In this document: positions 34,001 through 41,800 of the stretch, one piece after another
Position numbering within the stretch: position 1 is the first letter of the stretch
How the letters are laid out: each line of letters begins with the position of its first letter
Assembly (NCBI RefSeq): GCF_002024165.1
Contig: NZ_MWQN01000001.1
Span: 4,505,501 to 4,569,500, forward strand
Source: Embleya scabrispora
GTDB lineage: Bacteria; Actinomycetota; Actinomycetes; Streptomycetales; Streptomycetaceae
Direction: 5' to 3'
DNA length: 64,000 bases
Made by a program: the position numbers and the translations under genes
The notes under the pieces: generated by a model
What the model saw: only the letters and a program-made list of their open reading frames with translations
Told to the model about the DNA's origin: nothing
Databases searched by the model: none

Positions 34001-34654
34001 ATGGCACCACCCCCACGCCGATCCAGACCGTCCCGGCGCAGATCAGCCGACCCGCCGACCGGATCCGATCCCGGGCGGGCCCCATCGATCGAGGTGGATG
34101 TCATCGAAGCAGTCGAGGCCGTTCCCCCCGCGCCGGCCGAGGTCGAACCGATCGCACCGATCGAGACGACCGCGGTCGGCGGGCCGCTCCCGAGCGACCC
34201 GGACCCGGGACCGGCCGGGCCCGGCGACGAGCCCGTCGGAGTCCACCGGAAAGCCGCACCGCCGATCGCCCCGGAGGCAATCATGGCCAGTATGGAAACG
34301 GCCCTCAAGGAAGCAATGACGATCGAGGGCGCCGTGGGAGTGGCCCTGGTCGACTACACCAGCGGAATGGCGCTGGGAATTCTCGGCGGCAGCAAGGAAC
34401 TCGATCTCAACGTGGCCGCCGCCGGGAATACCGACGTGATGCGCGCGAAGATGCGCACGATGGAGATGCTGCACCTCGGCGACCAGATCGAGGACATCCT
34501 CATCACGCTCGGCAAGCAATACCACCTGATCCGGCCGCTGTCCGGTCGCGCCGGAAAGGGACTGTTCCTGTACCTGGTGCTGCTGAAGGACCGCGCCAAC
34601 CTCGCGCTGGCCCGACACAGCCTCAAGCGGGTCGAGGAGGAGATCGAGGTCTGA
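34001..34654 (+). CDS. Roadblock/LC7 domain protein with possible N-terminal extension
   Basis: The last 123 residues are a roadblock/LC7 domain. Key stretches are EGAVGVALVDYTSGMALGILGGSKELDLNVAAAG, EDILITLGKQYHLIRPL and GLFLYLVLLKDRANLALARHSLKRVEEE. In Streptomyces these proteins usually accompany Ras-like GTPase conservons. Here there is no kinase, DUF742 or GTPase partner. The minimal start is ATG 34283 with GGAGG 5 bases upstream. Upstream, however, the same frame stays open with high GC3 and acidic Val/Glu/Pro-rich composition (IEVDVIEAVEAVPPAPAEVEPIAPIETTAVGG) from ATG 34001, which has GAGGAG 10 bases upstream. The longer 217-residue form is given because the extension looks coding; the short form (34283-34654) is equally possible. 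Confidence 0.7.
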   Translation: MAPPPRRSRPSRRRSADPPTGSDPGRAPSIEVDVIEAVEAVPPAPAEVEPIAPIETTAVGGPLPSDPDPGPAGPGDEPVGVHRKAAPPIAPEAIMASMETALKEAMTIEGAVGVALVDYTSGMALGILGGSKELDLNVAAAGNTDVMRAKMRTMEMLHLGDQIEDILITLGKQYHLIRPLSGRAGKGLFLYLVLLKDRANLALARHSLKRVEEEIEV

Positions 34655-34662
34655 GCCCGGAT

Positions 34663-34690
34663 GCGCCGGCGAGCCGCGGCCCGCCGGCGC
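34663..34690 (+). terminator. Hairpin terminator of the roadblock gene
   Basis: The perfect 9-bp stem GCGCCGGCG (34663-34671) with CGCCGGCGC (34682-34690) lies 8 bases after the stop codon. Confidence 0.65.
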
Positions 34691-34807
34691 TTCCGCAGAC
34701 CTGTCCTCGACACCTTCCGGCGCCCTCCGCCACCCCCGTGCGGCGGGCGCCGGCGGGTGTCCGGGGACACGTGCGGCGGCCCTGGCCTCCTCGCTCCGTC
34801 TCGGATA

Positions 34808-34831
34808 TGACGGTACGTCAGATGTACCGTC
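34808..34831 (+). promoter_or_regulatory. Nested palindromes, TetR-type operator candidate
   Basis: TGACG-gta-CGTCA (34808-34820) is a perfect dyad. It overlaps a second one, GACGGTAC (34809-34816) with GTACCGTC (34824-34831). The pair lies about 80 bases before the epimerase ATG. The geometry fits a TetR/AcrR-type operator; no such regulator gene is in the window. Confidence 0.5.
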
Positions 34832-34910
34832 GAGCCTCGACGTACCTCGCGCGGGCGATTCCCACCCGATCGTGCGCGGATCGTGTCCCCCGAGTCCTCC
34901 GAGGAGCCGC

Positions 34911-35858
34911 ATGTTGTCGGGCGAGAAGATCCTGATCACCGGTCCCGCGGGCCAGATCGCCTATCCGCTGACCGAATACCTGGCCCGGGACAACGAGGTG
35001 TGGGGCATCGCCCGCTTCTCGAACGCCGAGGACCGGGCGCGGGTGGACGCCCTCGGGGTGACCACGCGCGCCGTCGACCTGGGCTCGGGGGCGTTCGGCG
35101 ACCTGCCCGAGGACTTCACCCACGTCCTGCACCTGGCCACCTTCCAGGGCCCCGGACTCGACTACGACGAGGCGCTGCGGGTCAACGCGGAGGGCACGGG
35201 CCTGCTGCTCGGGCACTGTCGTCGGGCCAAGGCCGCGCTGGTGATGTCCACCGCGTCGGTACTCAAGCCGCACCCGGACCCGATGCACGTCTTCCGCGAG
35301 AGCGACCCGCTCGGTGACGCCAACGTCGGGCACGCGCCGACCTACTCGGTGTCCAAGACCGCCGAGGAGGCGGTGGCCCGCTACTGTGCCCGCGCCTTCG
35401 ACCTGCCCGTGGTGATCGCCCGGATGAACGCCTCCTACGGCCCCGGCGGCGGACTGCCGACCATGCACATGGACGCGGTGCTGGCCGGCCGGCCGATCAC
35501 GACCCGCTGGGACCCGTGCATGTACAGCCCGATCCACCAGGACGACATCAACAGCCAGGCGGCGGCCCTCCTGGACGCGGCGTCCACCCCCGCGACGGTG
35601 GTCAACTGGGGCGGCGACGAGCCGGTGAGCGTGCAGGACTGGGCGGCGTACACGGCCGAGCTGAGCGGCCTGCCCGCCGAGGTGGTGGTGCGCGAGCAGC
35701 CCGGCACGCTGCGCGGGCAGATCCAGGACACCACGAAGCGGGCGGCGATCACCGGGCCGTGCGCGGTCGACTGGCGCGCGGGACTGGCCCGGGTATACGC
35801 CTCCCGACGCGACGATTCGGCCCGACCGGGTCGGGCGGCTTCGGGCCGCGCTCGATAG
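34911..35858 (+). CDS. NAD-dependent epimerase/dehydratase (extended SDR)
   Basis: This 315-residue protein has the N-terminal dinucleotide site KILITGPAGQIAYPLTEYL (a GxxGxxA variant) and the active-site pair YSVSKTAEE (YxxxK), with VMSTASVL before it. The C-terminal substrate domain includes YSPIHQDDINSQAAALLDAAS. It resembles NAD-dependent sugar-nucleotide or aldehyde epimerases; substrate unknown. ATG 34911 is preceded by GAGGAG. The last 15 residues are Arg/Ser-rich. The nested palindrome upstream suggests specific repression. Confidence 0.87.
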   Translation: MLSGEKILITGPAGQIAYPLTEYLARDNEVWGIARFSNAEDRARVDALGVTTRAVDLGSGAFGDLPEDFTHVLHLATFQGPGLDYDEALRVNAEGTGLLLGHCRRAKAALVMSTASVLKPHPDPMHVFRESDPLGDANVGHAPTYSVSKTAEEAVARYCARAFDLPVVIARMNASYGPGGGLPTMHMDAVLAGRPITTRWDPCMYSPIHQDDINSQAAALLDAASTPATVVNWGGDEPVSVQDWAAYTAELSGLPAEVVVREQPGTLRGQIQDTTKRAAITGPCAVDWRAGLARVYASRRDDSARPGRAASGRAR

Positions 35859-35953
35859 CGTCGAGTCGTCACGTCTTACTCGCGCCGTCGCGGCGCGCGC
35901 CACGTCCTCGGATCGGGTGGCCGCGGCGGCACCACGCAGGAGGGACAACGATC

Positions 35954-36445
35954 ATGGGCATCCTCGATACCCCCATCGCCACGCTGGCGGGGGAGAGCAC
36001 GACCCTGGGCGAGGTGACCGGGGGGAAGGTGGCACTCGTCGTCAATGTCGCGTCCAAGTGCGGCCTGACCCCGCAGTACACCGGCCTGGAGGAGTTGCAG
36101 AAGGAACTCGGCCCGCGCGGCTTCACCGTGGTCGGCGTGCCGTGCAACCAGTTCATGGGCCAGGAGCCGGGCAGCGCGGAGGAGATCCGGGAGTTCTGCT
36201 CGACCACCTATGGGGTGACCTTCCCGCTCACCGAGAAGATCGACGTCAACGGCGCCGACCGGCACCCGCTCTACGACGTGCTCACCGCGGCCTCCGACGC
36301 CGAGGGCGGCGCGGGTGACGTGCAGTGGAACTTCGAGAAGTTCCTGCTCTCCGCCGACGGCGCCATCGTCGGCCGGTTCCGTCCCAAGACCGACCCGCAC
36401 GACCCGAACCTGATCGCCGCGATCGAGAGCGTCCTCCCCAAATAG
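35954..36445 (+). CDS. Glutathione peroxidase-family thiol peroxidase
   Basis: This 163-residue thioredoxin-fold peroxidase has NVASKCGLTPQYTGLEEL with a cysteine (Cys36) instead of selenocysteine, GVPCNQFMGQEPGS and the WNFEKFL motif with the catalytic Trp/Asn. Bacterial Cys-GPx enzymes generally use thioredoxin to reduce hydroperoxides, so the name is historical; actinobacteria lack glutathione. ATG 35954 begins MGILDTPIATLAG. The gene ends at a very long hairpin. Confidence 0.93.
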   Translation: MGILDTPIATLAGESTTLGEVTGGKVALVVNVASKCGLTPQYTGLEELQKELGPRGFTVVGVPCNQFMGQEPGSAEEIREFCSTTYGVTFPLTEKIDVNGADRHPLYDVLTAASDAEGGAGDVQWNFEKFLLSADGAIVGRFRPKTDPHDPNLIAAIESVLPK

Positions 36446-36454
36446 CCCGTATGT

Positions 36455-36509
36455 CCGCCTCATTCGCGAACCCCGGGTCGACACCGACCGGGGTTCGCGG
36501 ACGAGGCGG
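36455..36509. terminator. Long bidirectional hairpin between convergent genes
   Basis: The outer stem CCGCCTC (36455-36461) with GAGGCGG (36503-36509) and the inner 12-bp stem CGCGAACCCCGG (36465-36476) with CCGGGGTTCGCG (36488-36499) are separated by a 3x3 internal loop. It serves the peroxidase gene and the converging phosphatase gene. Confidence 0.85.
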
Positions 36510-36560
36510 GGCACGGGTCTCGCGTGAGGCGTTCGGCGGGACGGGACCGGATCGGCCGGG

Positions 36561-37373
36561 TCAGATCAGCGCCCAGACCGCGGTCGCGTCGTCGCAGACC
36601 TTCCCGCGCGGCCAGCGCGCGCCGTCCGCGTCCGAGGCCTCCGCGGCCCGTACCCGCGCCAGCAGTTCCGCCGGCCCGAAGTGGCGCAGCGTGGTCATCA
36701 GCCGATCCCAGTCGCCGATCCCGAACCGGTCCACCAGCCGACTGGCCCCGTCGGTGAGCGCGGCGAACGCGTGCACCTCGCCGAGTGCCAGACCGCCCGT
36801 CAGCGCCTCGCCGGCGGCCGCCGGATCGGCCGCCGCGACCCAGTGGCCGCCGGGCACGTTCCGCGTCGCCCGGACCGTGTCGGCGTACTCCTGATGTGCC
36901 GTCAGGTAGCCCGGGCTGCCCGGCGGATGGGCGTTGCGCCGGCGCCGCGCCGCCGCGCCGACCACGCCCAGTCGATCGTCGGTGACCACGGTGAGGTCGT
37001 CGTCCCGCTCGATCAGCAGCGTCGAATCGGACAGCACCAGGTATTCCAGCCGGTCCTCGACCACCCGCACCACCACGGCGGTCGCGGCCGGCGCGTCGGG
37101 CCGGCCCAGGTCGCACGCGTCCACGTGCAGCGCCGAGGTGTCCTCGATCGCGTCGTGCAGACACTCGGCGAGCGAGCGGTCCGGGCGCCCGCAACTGTGG
37201 GTGAACAACGCGGTGCCCAACCGCTCGACGAACCACGGCACGCCGTGTTTGCAGCCGTTGTCCGAGCTCGACGTCACACCGTCGAGCAGCACCAGTGTCG
37301 TCGGCCCCGCGACGACGAAATCCTCGTTCGGTTCGCCCGGATGACCCGGTTCGGTCGCGAATTCCACGCGCAT
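36561..37373 (-). CDS. PP2C-like phosphatase domain protein
   Basis: This 270-residue protein shows a divergent PP2C pattern: GHPGEPNEDFVVAG, TLVLLDGVTSSSDNG, a beta core (ATAVVVRVVEDRLEYLVLSDSTLLIERDDDLTVVTDDR), AFAALTDGASRLVDRFG and CDDATAVW. The Asp residues expected to hold two metal ions are present, so it may dephosphorylate Ser/Thr. There is no membrane segment and no Ser/Thr kinase nearby. ATG 37373 is chosen because GGAGG lies 10 bases upstream; ATG 37382 is only one base from it. Confidence 0.8.
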   Translation of the reverse strand: MRVEFATEPGHPGEPNEDFVVAGPTTLVLLDGVTSSSDNGCKHGVPWFVERLGTALFTHSCGRPDRSLAECLHDAIEDTSALHVDACDLGRPDAPAATAVVVRVVEDRLEYLVLSDSTLLIERDDDLTVVTDDRLGVVGAAARRRRNAHPPGSPGYLTAHQEYADTVRATRNVPGGHWVAAADPAAAGEALTGGLALGEVHAFAALTDGASRLVDRFGIGDWDRLMTTLRHFGPAELLARVRAAEASDADGARWPRGKVCDDATAVWALI

Positions 37374-37476
37374 CGCGGACATCCCTCCCTTTTAGGTGCC
37401 ACGCCGTACGGCTGCCCCGCGCCCGAGCCCGGGAAACGACCGTTGATCATGCCCCCCTTGCCGGGACGCTCGGAAA

Positions 37477-37509
37477 GTTCACAGCGGTTTCACGAAACGG
37501 TTTCGCGTG
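37477..37509 (+). promoter_or_regulatory. Candidate PHO box upstream of the secreted nucleotidase
   Basis: Three consecutive 11-base units start GTTCAC (37477), TTTCAC (37488) and GGTTTCGC (37499). This matches the direct-repeat spacing of Streptomyces PhoP sites (GTTCACC-like, 11-nt period). Overlapping dyads (GTTTC-ac-GAAAC) are also present. It lies about 110-140 bases before the start of a phosphate-releasing enzyme gene, which fits PhoP control (inference). Confidence 0.45.
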
Positions 37510-37615
37510 AGGTCTCGTGTGAGCCGGGGAACTGCCCCTACTCTCTGGCTTCGAGACACCTTCAGGCCCCACTTCTACGCGCGTCACCATGCGGCGCGCC
37601 CTCCGAAGGGATCCC

Positions 37616-39400
37616 ATGTTCGGGATTGGACGACGCCGCGGTCGCCTCGCCCTCACCGGCCTGGTCGCCGCGAGCCTGCTCACCATGGGCGGCCCCGCGA
37701 CGGCCGGCACGGGCGCCGACCGCGGTCGCCCCTCCGGCACGACGGACCTCGAATTCCTGGCGCTCAACGACCTGCACGGCAACCTGGAGGAACCGCAGGG
37801 TTCCGCCGGCAACGTCACCGAGATCGGTCCCGACGGCAAGCCCGTCTCGATCCCGGCCGGCGGCATCGAGCACCTGGCCACCCAACTGCGCGCGGAGCGG
37901 GCCAAGAACCCCAACTCGCTGACGATCGCGGCCGGCGACATGATCGGCGCGAGCCCGCTGCTCTCCGGGCTCTTCCACGACGAGCCGACGATCGAGGCGC
38001 TGAACAAGGTCGGCCTCGACGTCACCTCCGTGGGCAACCACGAGTTCGACGAGGGCAAGAAGGAACTGCAGCGCATGCAGTACGGCGGCTGCCACCCCAA
38101 GGAGGGCTGCTACACGCCGGGCCGCACCTTCGGGGGCGCCGACTTCCAGTACCTCGCCGCGAACGTGCTCGACGAACGCACCGGGCTGCCGATCCTGGCG
38201 CCGGTGAGCATCAAGAACGTGGGCGGCGCGCGCGTCGGCTTCATCGGCATGACCCTGGAGGGCACGCCGGACATCGTCACCGCCGAGGGCGTCAAGGGCC
38301 TGACCTTCAAGGACGAGGTCCAGACCGCCAACGCGGTGGTGCCGTGGCTGCGGCTGTTCGGCGTCGAGTCGATCGTGGTGCTGCTGCACGAGGGCGGCCT
38401 GCCGACGAGCAACGCGTACAACTACGACTGCAACGCGGGCGGCAACCTGGGCCTGTCCGGCCCGGTCGTGGACATCGCCAAGAACCTGGACCCGGCGATC
38501 GACCTCGTCGTCACCGGCCACACCCACCAGGCGTACGCGTGCAACATCCCGGACCCGGCGGGCAAGCCGCGCATGGTCACCAGCGCGTCGTCCTACGGGA
38601 AGATGTACACGAAGATCGACCTGACCTACGACAAGCGCACCCGCGACATCGTGCGCACCTCGGTCAAAGCACAGAACACGGTCGTGCGCCGGGACACCCC
38701 GAAGGCCCCGGACCTGACACAACTGCTCGCCGACTGGCAAAAGCTCGCCGCACCGGTGGCGAACCGCTCGATCGGCTACATCGGCGCCGACATCCGCGGC
38801 CGCGGCGCCACCACGCCCGAAACCCCGCTGGGCGACGTGATCGCCGACGCGCAACTGGAGGCGACCGCACCGGCCGACAAGGGCGGCGCGCAGATCGCCT
38901 TCATGAATCCGGGCGGCATCCGATCCGACCTGCAATACGCGGCCGCCGGGTCCGAGGGCGACGGCGTGGTCACCTACGCCGAGGCGTTCACGGTGCAGCC
39001 GTTCACCAACATGATGCAGACCCTCGACCTCAAGGGTCAGGCCGTACTCGACGTGCTGGCGCAGCAGTACTCCGGCGCCAACGCGGCCAACCCGAAGGTG
39101 CTGCAGATCTCCAAGGGCCTGACCTACACGACCGACCGGTCCAGGACGGGCGCCGACAAGATCGTGCCGGGCAGCGTCAAGCTGAACGGCGTGCCGATCG
39201 ACCCGGCCGCGACCTACAAGGTCAGCGCGAACGAGTTCCTGGCCGGTGGCGGCGACAACTTCGCCGCCTTCAAGACCGGTACGAACAAGCTGGTCGGCGG
39301 ATCCGACCTGGACGCGCTGCTGGCCTACTTCGCCGCCCACTCGTCGGCGAGCGCGCCGCTCGCGCCGCCGGCGGCGGACCGGATCACCTTCATCGGGTGA
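37616..39400 (+). CDS. Secreted 5'-nucleotidase / metallophosphoesterase
   Basis: This 594-residue exported enzyme has an N-terminal signal (RRRGRLALTGLVAASLLTMGGPATAG; the Arg cluster may be Tat-like). The calcineurin-type metallophosphatase domain contains LALNDLHGN, AAGDMIGASPLLSG, VTSVGNHEFDEG and VTGHTHQAY. The C-terminal 5'-nucleotidase domain contains FMNPGGIRSDL and FLAGGGDNF. It releases phosphate from extracellular nucleotides. ATG 37616 has GAAGGG 5 bases upstream; ATG 37589 in frame lacks a ribosome site. No wall anchor follows, so it is probably secreted freely. Confidence 0.92.
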   Translation: MFGIGRRRGRLALTGLVAASLLTMGGPATAGTGADRGRPSGTTDLEFLALNDLHGNLEEPQGSAGNVTEIGPDGKPVSIPAGGIEHLATQLRAERAKNPNSLTIAAGDMIGASPLLSGLFHDEPTIEALNKVGLDVTSVGNHEFDEGKKELQRMQYGGCHPKEGCYTPGRTFGGADFQYLAANVLDERTGLPILAPVSIKNVGGARVGFIGMTLEGTPDIVTAEGVKGLTFKDEVQTANAVVPWLRLFGVESIVVLLHEGGLPTSNAYNYDCNAGGNLGLSGPVVDIAKNLDPAIDLVVTGHTHQAYACNIPDPAGKPRMVTSASSYGKMYTKIDLTYDKRTRDIVRTSVKAQNTVVRRDTPKAPDLTQLLADWQKLAAPVANRSIGYIGADIRGRGATTPETPLGDVIADAQLEATAPADKGGAQIAFMNPGGIRSDLQYAAAGSEGDGVVTYAEAFTVQPFTNMMQTLDLKGQAVLDVLAQQYSGANAANPKVLQISKGLTYTTDRSRTGADKIVPGSVKLNGVPIDPAATYKVSANEFLAGGGDNFAAFKTGTNKLVGGSDLDALLAYFAAHSSASAPLAPPAADRITFIG

Positions 39401-39422
39401 CCCGCGGCTGATCGCCCGAAGT

Positions 39423-39447
39423 GGCCCGGCCCCGCAGGGGCCGGGCC
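39423..39447 (+). terminator. Intrinsic terminator of the nucleotidase gene
   Basis: The perfect 11-bp stem GGCCCGGCCCC (39423-39433) with GGGGCCGGGCC (39437-39447), a 3-nt loop and a following TTT form a terminator 22 bases after the stop. Confidence 0.88.
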
Positions 39448-39557
39448 TTTCGACGTATCGCCGCCCGCGCGGCACTCCCCGGCGGAGCGTCCCGACACGA
39501 GGGCGATCGGGCGGCCCGGATGCCGGGTTCGCCCCGCGGCTGGGCCACAATCGCCCC

Positions 39558-40556
39558 ATGAGCACACCGAGACGCCCCCCGACCGGGGCCGATGTGGCCC
39601 GTGCCGCAGGCGTTTCGCGCGCCACCGTGTCGTACGCGATGAACGACGTGCAGGACGCCCGCATCCCCGAGGAGACCCGACGGCGGGTGCGCGAGGTGGC
39701 CGCCGACCTGGGCTACGAGCCGCGCTCGGACGCGCGTTCGCTCCGGCGCGGGCGCACCGACCTGGTGATCGTGCCCACCTACGTGGTGCCGTTCGGCCAA
39801 CTCATCCAGCGGTTCCTCGACGGCCTGGCCCGCGAGTTGCACGGGCTGGGCCACACCCTGGTGATCCACGGCAACCCCGCCGCGCACGGGATCGAGGCCG
39901 CCAAGGCGTGGGGCGCGCTGAACCCGACCGTGGTCCTGGTGCTGCCCGAGCGCATGTCCGCCGAGGGCGTGGAGTACCTCACCGCGCGCGGGACCGCCGT
40001 GGTGGCCCTGGGGCACAGCGCGGTGCCGGTCGCGCTCACCTTGGGGATCGACCACGCGGCGGCCGGCGGGTGCGCCGCGGAACACCTGATCGCGGGCGGG
40101 CGACGCGACTTCGCGGTGGTGGTGCCGCGCGAGCCGGGGCTGGCCGAGATCGGCCGGGAACGGCTGGCGGGCTTTCGGGCCTGCGCCGAGGCGGCCGGCG
40201 GGTCGGTCCGCGTGGTCGAGATGGCGGAGAGCGCGGCCGAGGCGGCGCGGATCGTGGGGGAGTGGCGCGCCGGGGACTGCCCCGACGGGGTGTACGGCTA
40301 CAACGACGAGTACGCGGCGCTGCTCCTGGGCGCGTTCGCCGACGCCGGCCTCGACGTGCCGGGGCGGCTCGCGGTGGTCGGCACCGACGATCTGACGCTG
40401 TGTGAGATGGTCCGGCCGCGGCTGACCTCGGTCGCCTTCGAGGAGGTCATCCCGATGCGCGCGGTGGCGGCGGCCATCGTCGCGGCGGGCGAGGGTGCGG
40501 TGGCGGGCGAATTGACGCTGTGGCGGATGGCGATGCGGGTGCGGGAATCGGGCTGA
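39558..40556 (+). CDS. LacI family transcriptional regulator
   Basis: This 332-residue regulator has an N-terminal helix-turn-helix at about residues 8-30 (PTGADVARAAGVSRATVSYAMND), then the hinge region and a periplasmic-binding-protein-like sensor domain. Sensor-domain stretches are GRTDLVIVPTYVVPFGQLIQRFLDGLARELHGLG, LGIDHAAAGGCAAEHLIAGGRRDFAVV and VVGTDDLTLCEMVRPRLTSV. The effector is unknown. No sugar operon is adjacent; it is flanked by the nucleotidase terminator and a convergent lipoprotein gene, so its targets lie elsewhere or it is autoregulated. Confidence 0.92.
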   Translation: MSTPRRPPTGADVARAAGVSRATVSYAMNDVQDARIPEETRRRVREVAADLGYEPRSDARSLRRGRTDLVIVPTYVVPFGQLIQRFLDGLARELHGLGHTLVIHGNPAAHGIEAAKAWGALNPTVVLVLPERMSAEGVEYLTARGTAVVALGHSAVPVALTLGIDHAAAGGCAAEHLIAGGRRDFAVVVPREPGLAEIGRERLAGFRACAEAAGGSVRVVEMAESAAEAARIVGEWRAGDCPDGVYGYNDEYAALLLGAFADAGLDVPGRLAVVGTDDLTLCEMVRPRLTSVAFEEVIPMRAVAAAIVAAGEGAVAGELTLWRMAMRVRESG

Positions 40557-40605
40557 GCCGATGCCCGACGGGGTTGTTCGCGCCGTGCCCCGGTCGGTGG
40601 ACCCG

Positions 40606-41475
40606 TCAGCCGCCGGCGGTCTTGAGCTTGGCGATCTGACGGGCCACCAGGTCGTCGGCCGGTAGGCCGGGTGTGGCCGCGGCCAGGTCGGCGTTGCTCA
40701 CCACGACGATCGTCGGGCCGACCCGCACCACGATCATGCCGAGCGCGCCGCCCGCGCCGGGGTTCATCCCGACCGCGAGCGATTCGTCGCCGAGCGCGGC
40801 GTGCGGGATCTCGGCGTACGTGTCGGTCTCGGTCGCGCCGTCTTCGTCGATCGAGGTGATCGACGGGCAACCGCGCAGCGCCTGGCGGCCCTGCGCGAAC
40901 AGGTCCCGGGCACCGGTGTCGGTGAAGGCGAACAACTCGACGACGGTGAACCCGGTCGGGTTCGGATCGCCCCGGGTCACCGACGCCTGGGCGGATGCGA
41001 TCGGGGCGCCGGCCGCCTGCCCGGGACGCAGCAGGTCGATCACCGGCTGACAGGACGGCTGCTGGGCCCGTTCCCGGCTCTCGGGCTCGCCGCGTGAGCC
41101 GTCATAGGCGCCCGCGGGCATCTCGCCGGCGGTCAACAGCGCGGCGTCGAGCCGGGATTGCGCGGCGGGATCGGATCCGGTCCCGGTCCCGGCCCCGGTC
41201 GGCCCGAACGACTCCTCGATGGGCGGCAGCGCCGGCGGCGGCTCCCCCGGCGCGGTGGTCGCGGCCGGCGGAGCCACACTCGGCGCGGCCTCGGCGGTCG
41301 GAGTCGTGGCGGCCGGCGCCGACGGTACGGCGGCCCTGCCCGCGGCGGGCGCGGTCGCCCGACCCGCCTCGTACTCGCGTGCCAGCGCCTTCTCGTCCCG
41401 GCCACACGCGGTGGCGGCCAGAAGCAGGGCCCCGGCAACCGCCGCCGTGCCCACCCGGATCACGATCTTGCGCAT
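40606..41475 (-). CDS. Lipoprotein of unknown function (paralogue 1)
   Basis: This 289-residue lipoprotein has signal peptide MRKIVIRVGTAAVAGALLLAATACG, with the lipobox Cys at residue 25. A long Ala/Pro/Thr linker follows (to about residue 95), then a globular domain. The domain shares ordered blocks with the next gene: LLTAGEMPAGAY, SCQPVIDLLRPGQ, TVVELFAFTDTGA, LRGCPSI, LGDESLAVG and IVVRVGPTIVVVS. Two conserved Cys probably form a disulfide. ATG 41475 has GGAGG 8 bases upstream. It resembles the extracellular sensor-like lipoproteins common in actinobacteria; role unknown. Confidence 0.85.
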   Translation of the reverse strand: MRKIVIRVGTAAVAGALLLAATACGRDEKALAREYEAGRATAPAAGRAAVPSAPAATTPTAEAAPSVAPPAATTAPGEPPPALPPIEESFGPTGAGTGTGSDPAAQSRLDAALLTAGEMPAGAYDGSRGEPESRERAQQPSCQPVIDLLRPGQAAGAPIASAQASVTRGDPNPTGFTVVELFAFTDTGARDLFAQGRQALRGCPSITSIDEDGATETDTYAEIPHAALGDESLAVGMNPGAGGALGMIVVRVGPTIVVVSNADLAAATPGLPADDLVARQIAKLKTAGG

Positions 41476-41800
41476 GCGCGCCTTCCTCCGAAGCAACGGA
41501 CCCGACCCGCCGCGGGGTCGGAACGATCCGGACGACCGGAACCACACGAGCGAGCCGAACACGAACCGCCACCGCCGGCCGCATGCCACGAGGCGGCGCG
41601 GCGCGGCCCCCACCGGCGTGGGATCGGTCGGCGACGCGAGGGGCCTCATCATCGCGGACGCCCCGCGCCTTTGCCAACCGTCCGGCGCCACCCGCATCGG
41701 TGCCTGACCGGCCGTCAAAAAGCCCGCCCACTCGTCGGATTCGCTCCGGGGGCGAAGGCGAGGGTGGTGGGCCGGTCGGAGCACGACCCACCGCCCCGGA
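41476..41800 (-). other. Non-coding gap between the two paralogous lipoprotein genes
   Basis: This 325-bp gap contains no gene. It holds the promoter of the first lipoprotein (41645-41678) and a long untranslated leader of about 170 bases, in which CGACCC and GGGTCG at about 41511-41522 can pair. Confidence 0.5.
41645..41678 (-). promoter_or_regulatory. Promoter of lipoprotein paralogue 1
   Basis: On the minus strand, TTGGCA (41672-41677) is followed after 18 bases by GATGATGAG. The same elements with the same spacing occur before paralogue 2, which supports a sigma-70-type promoter conserved through duplication. Confidence 0.5.
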
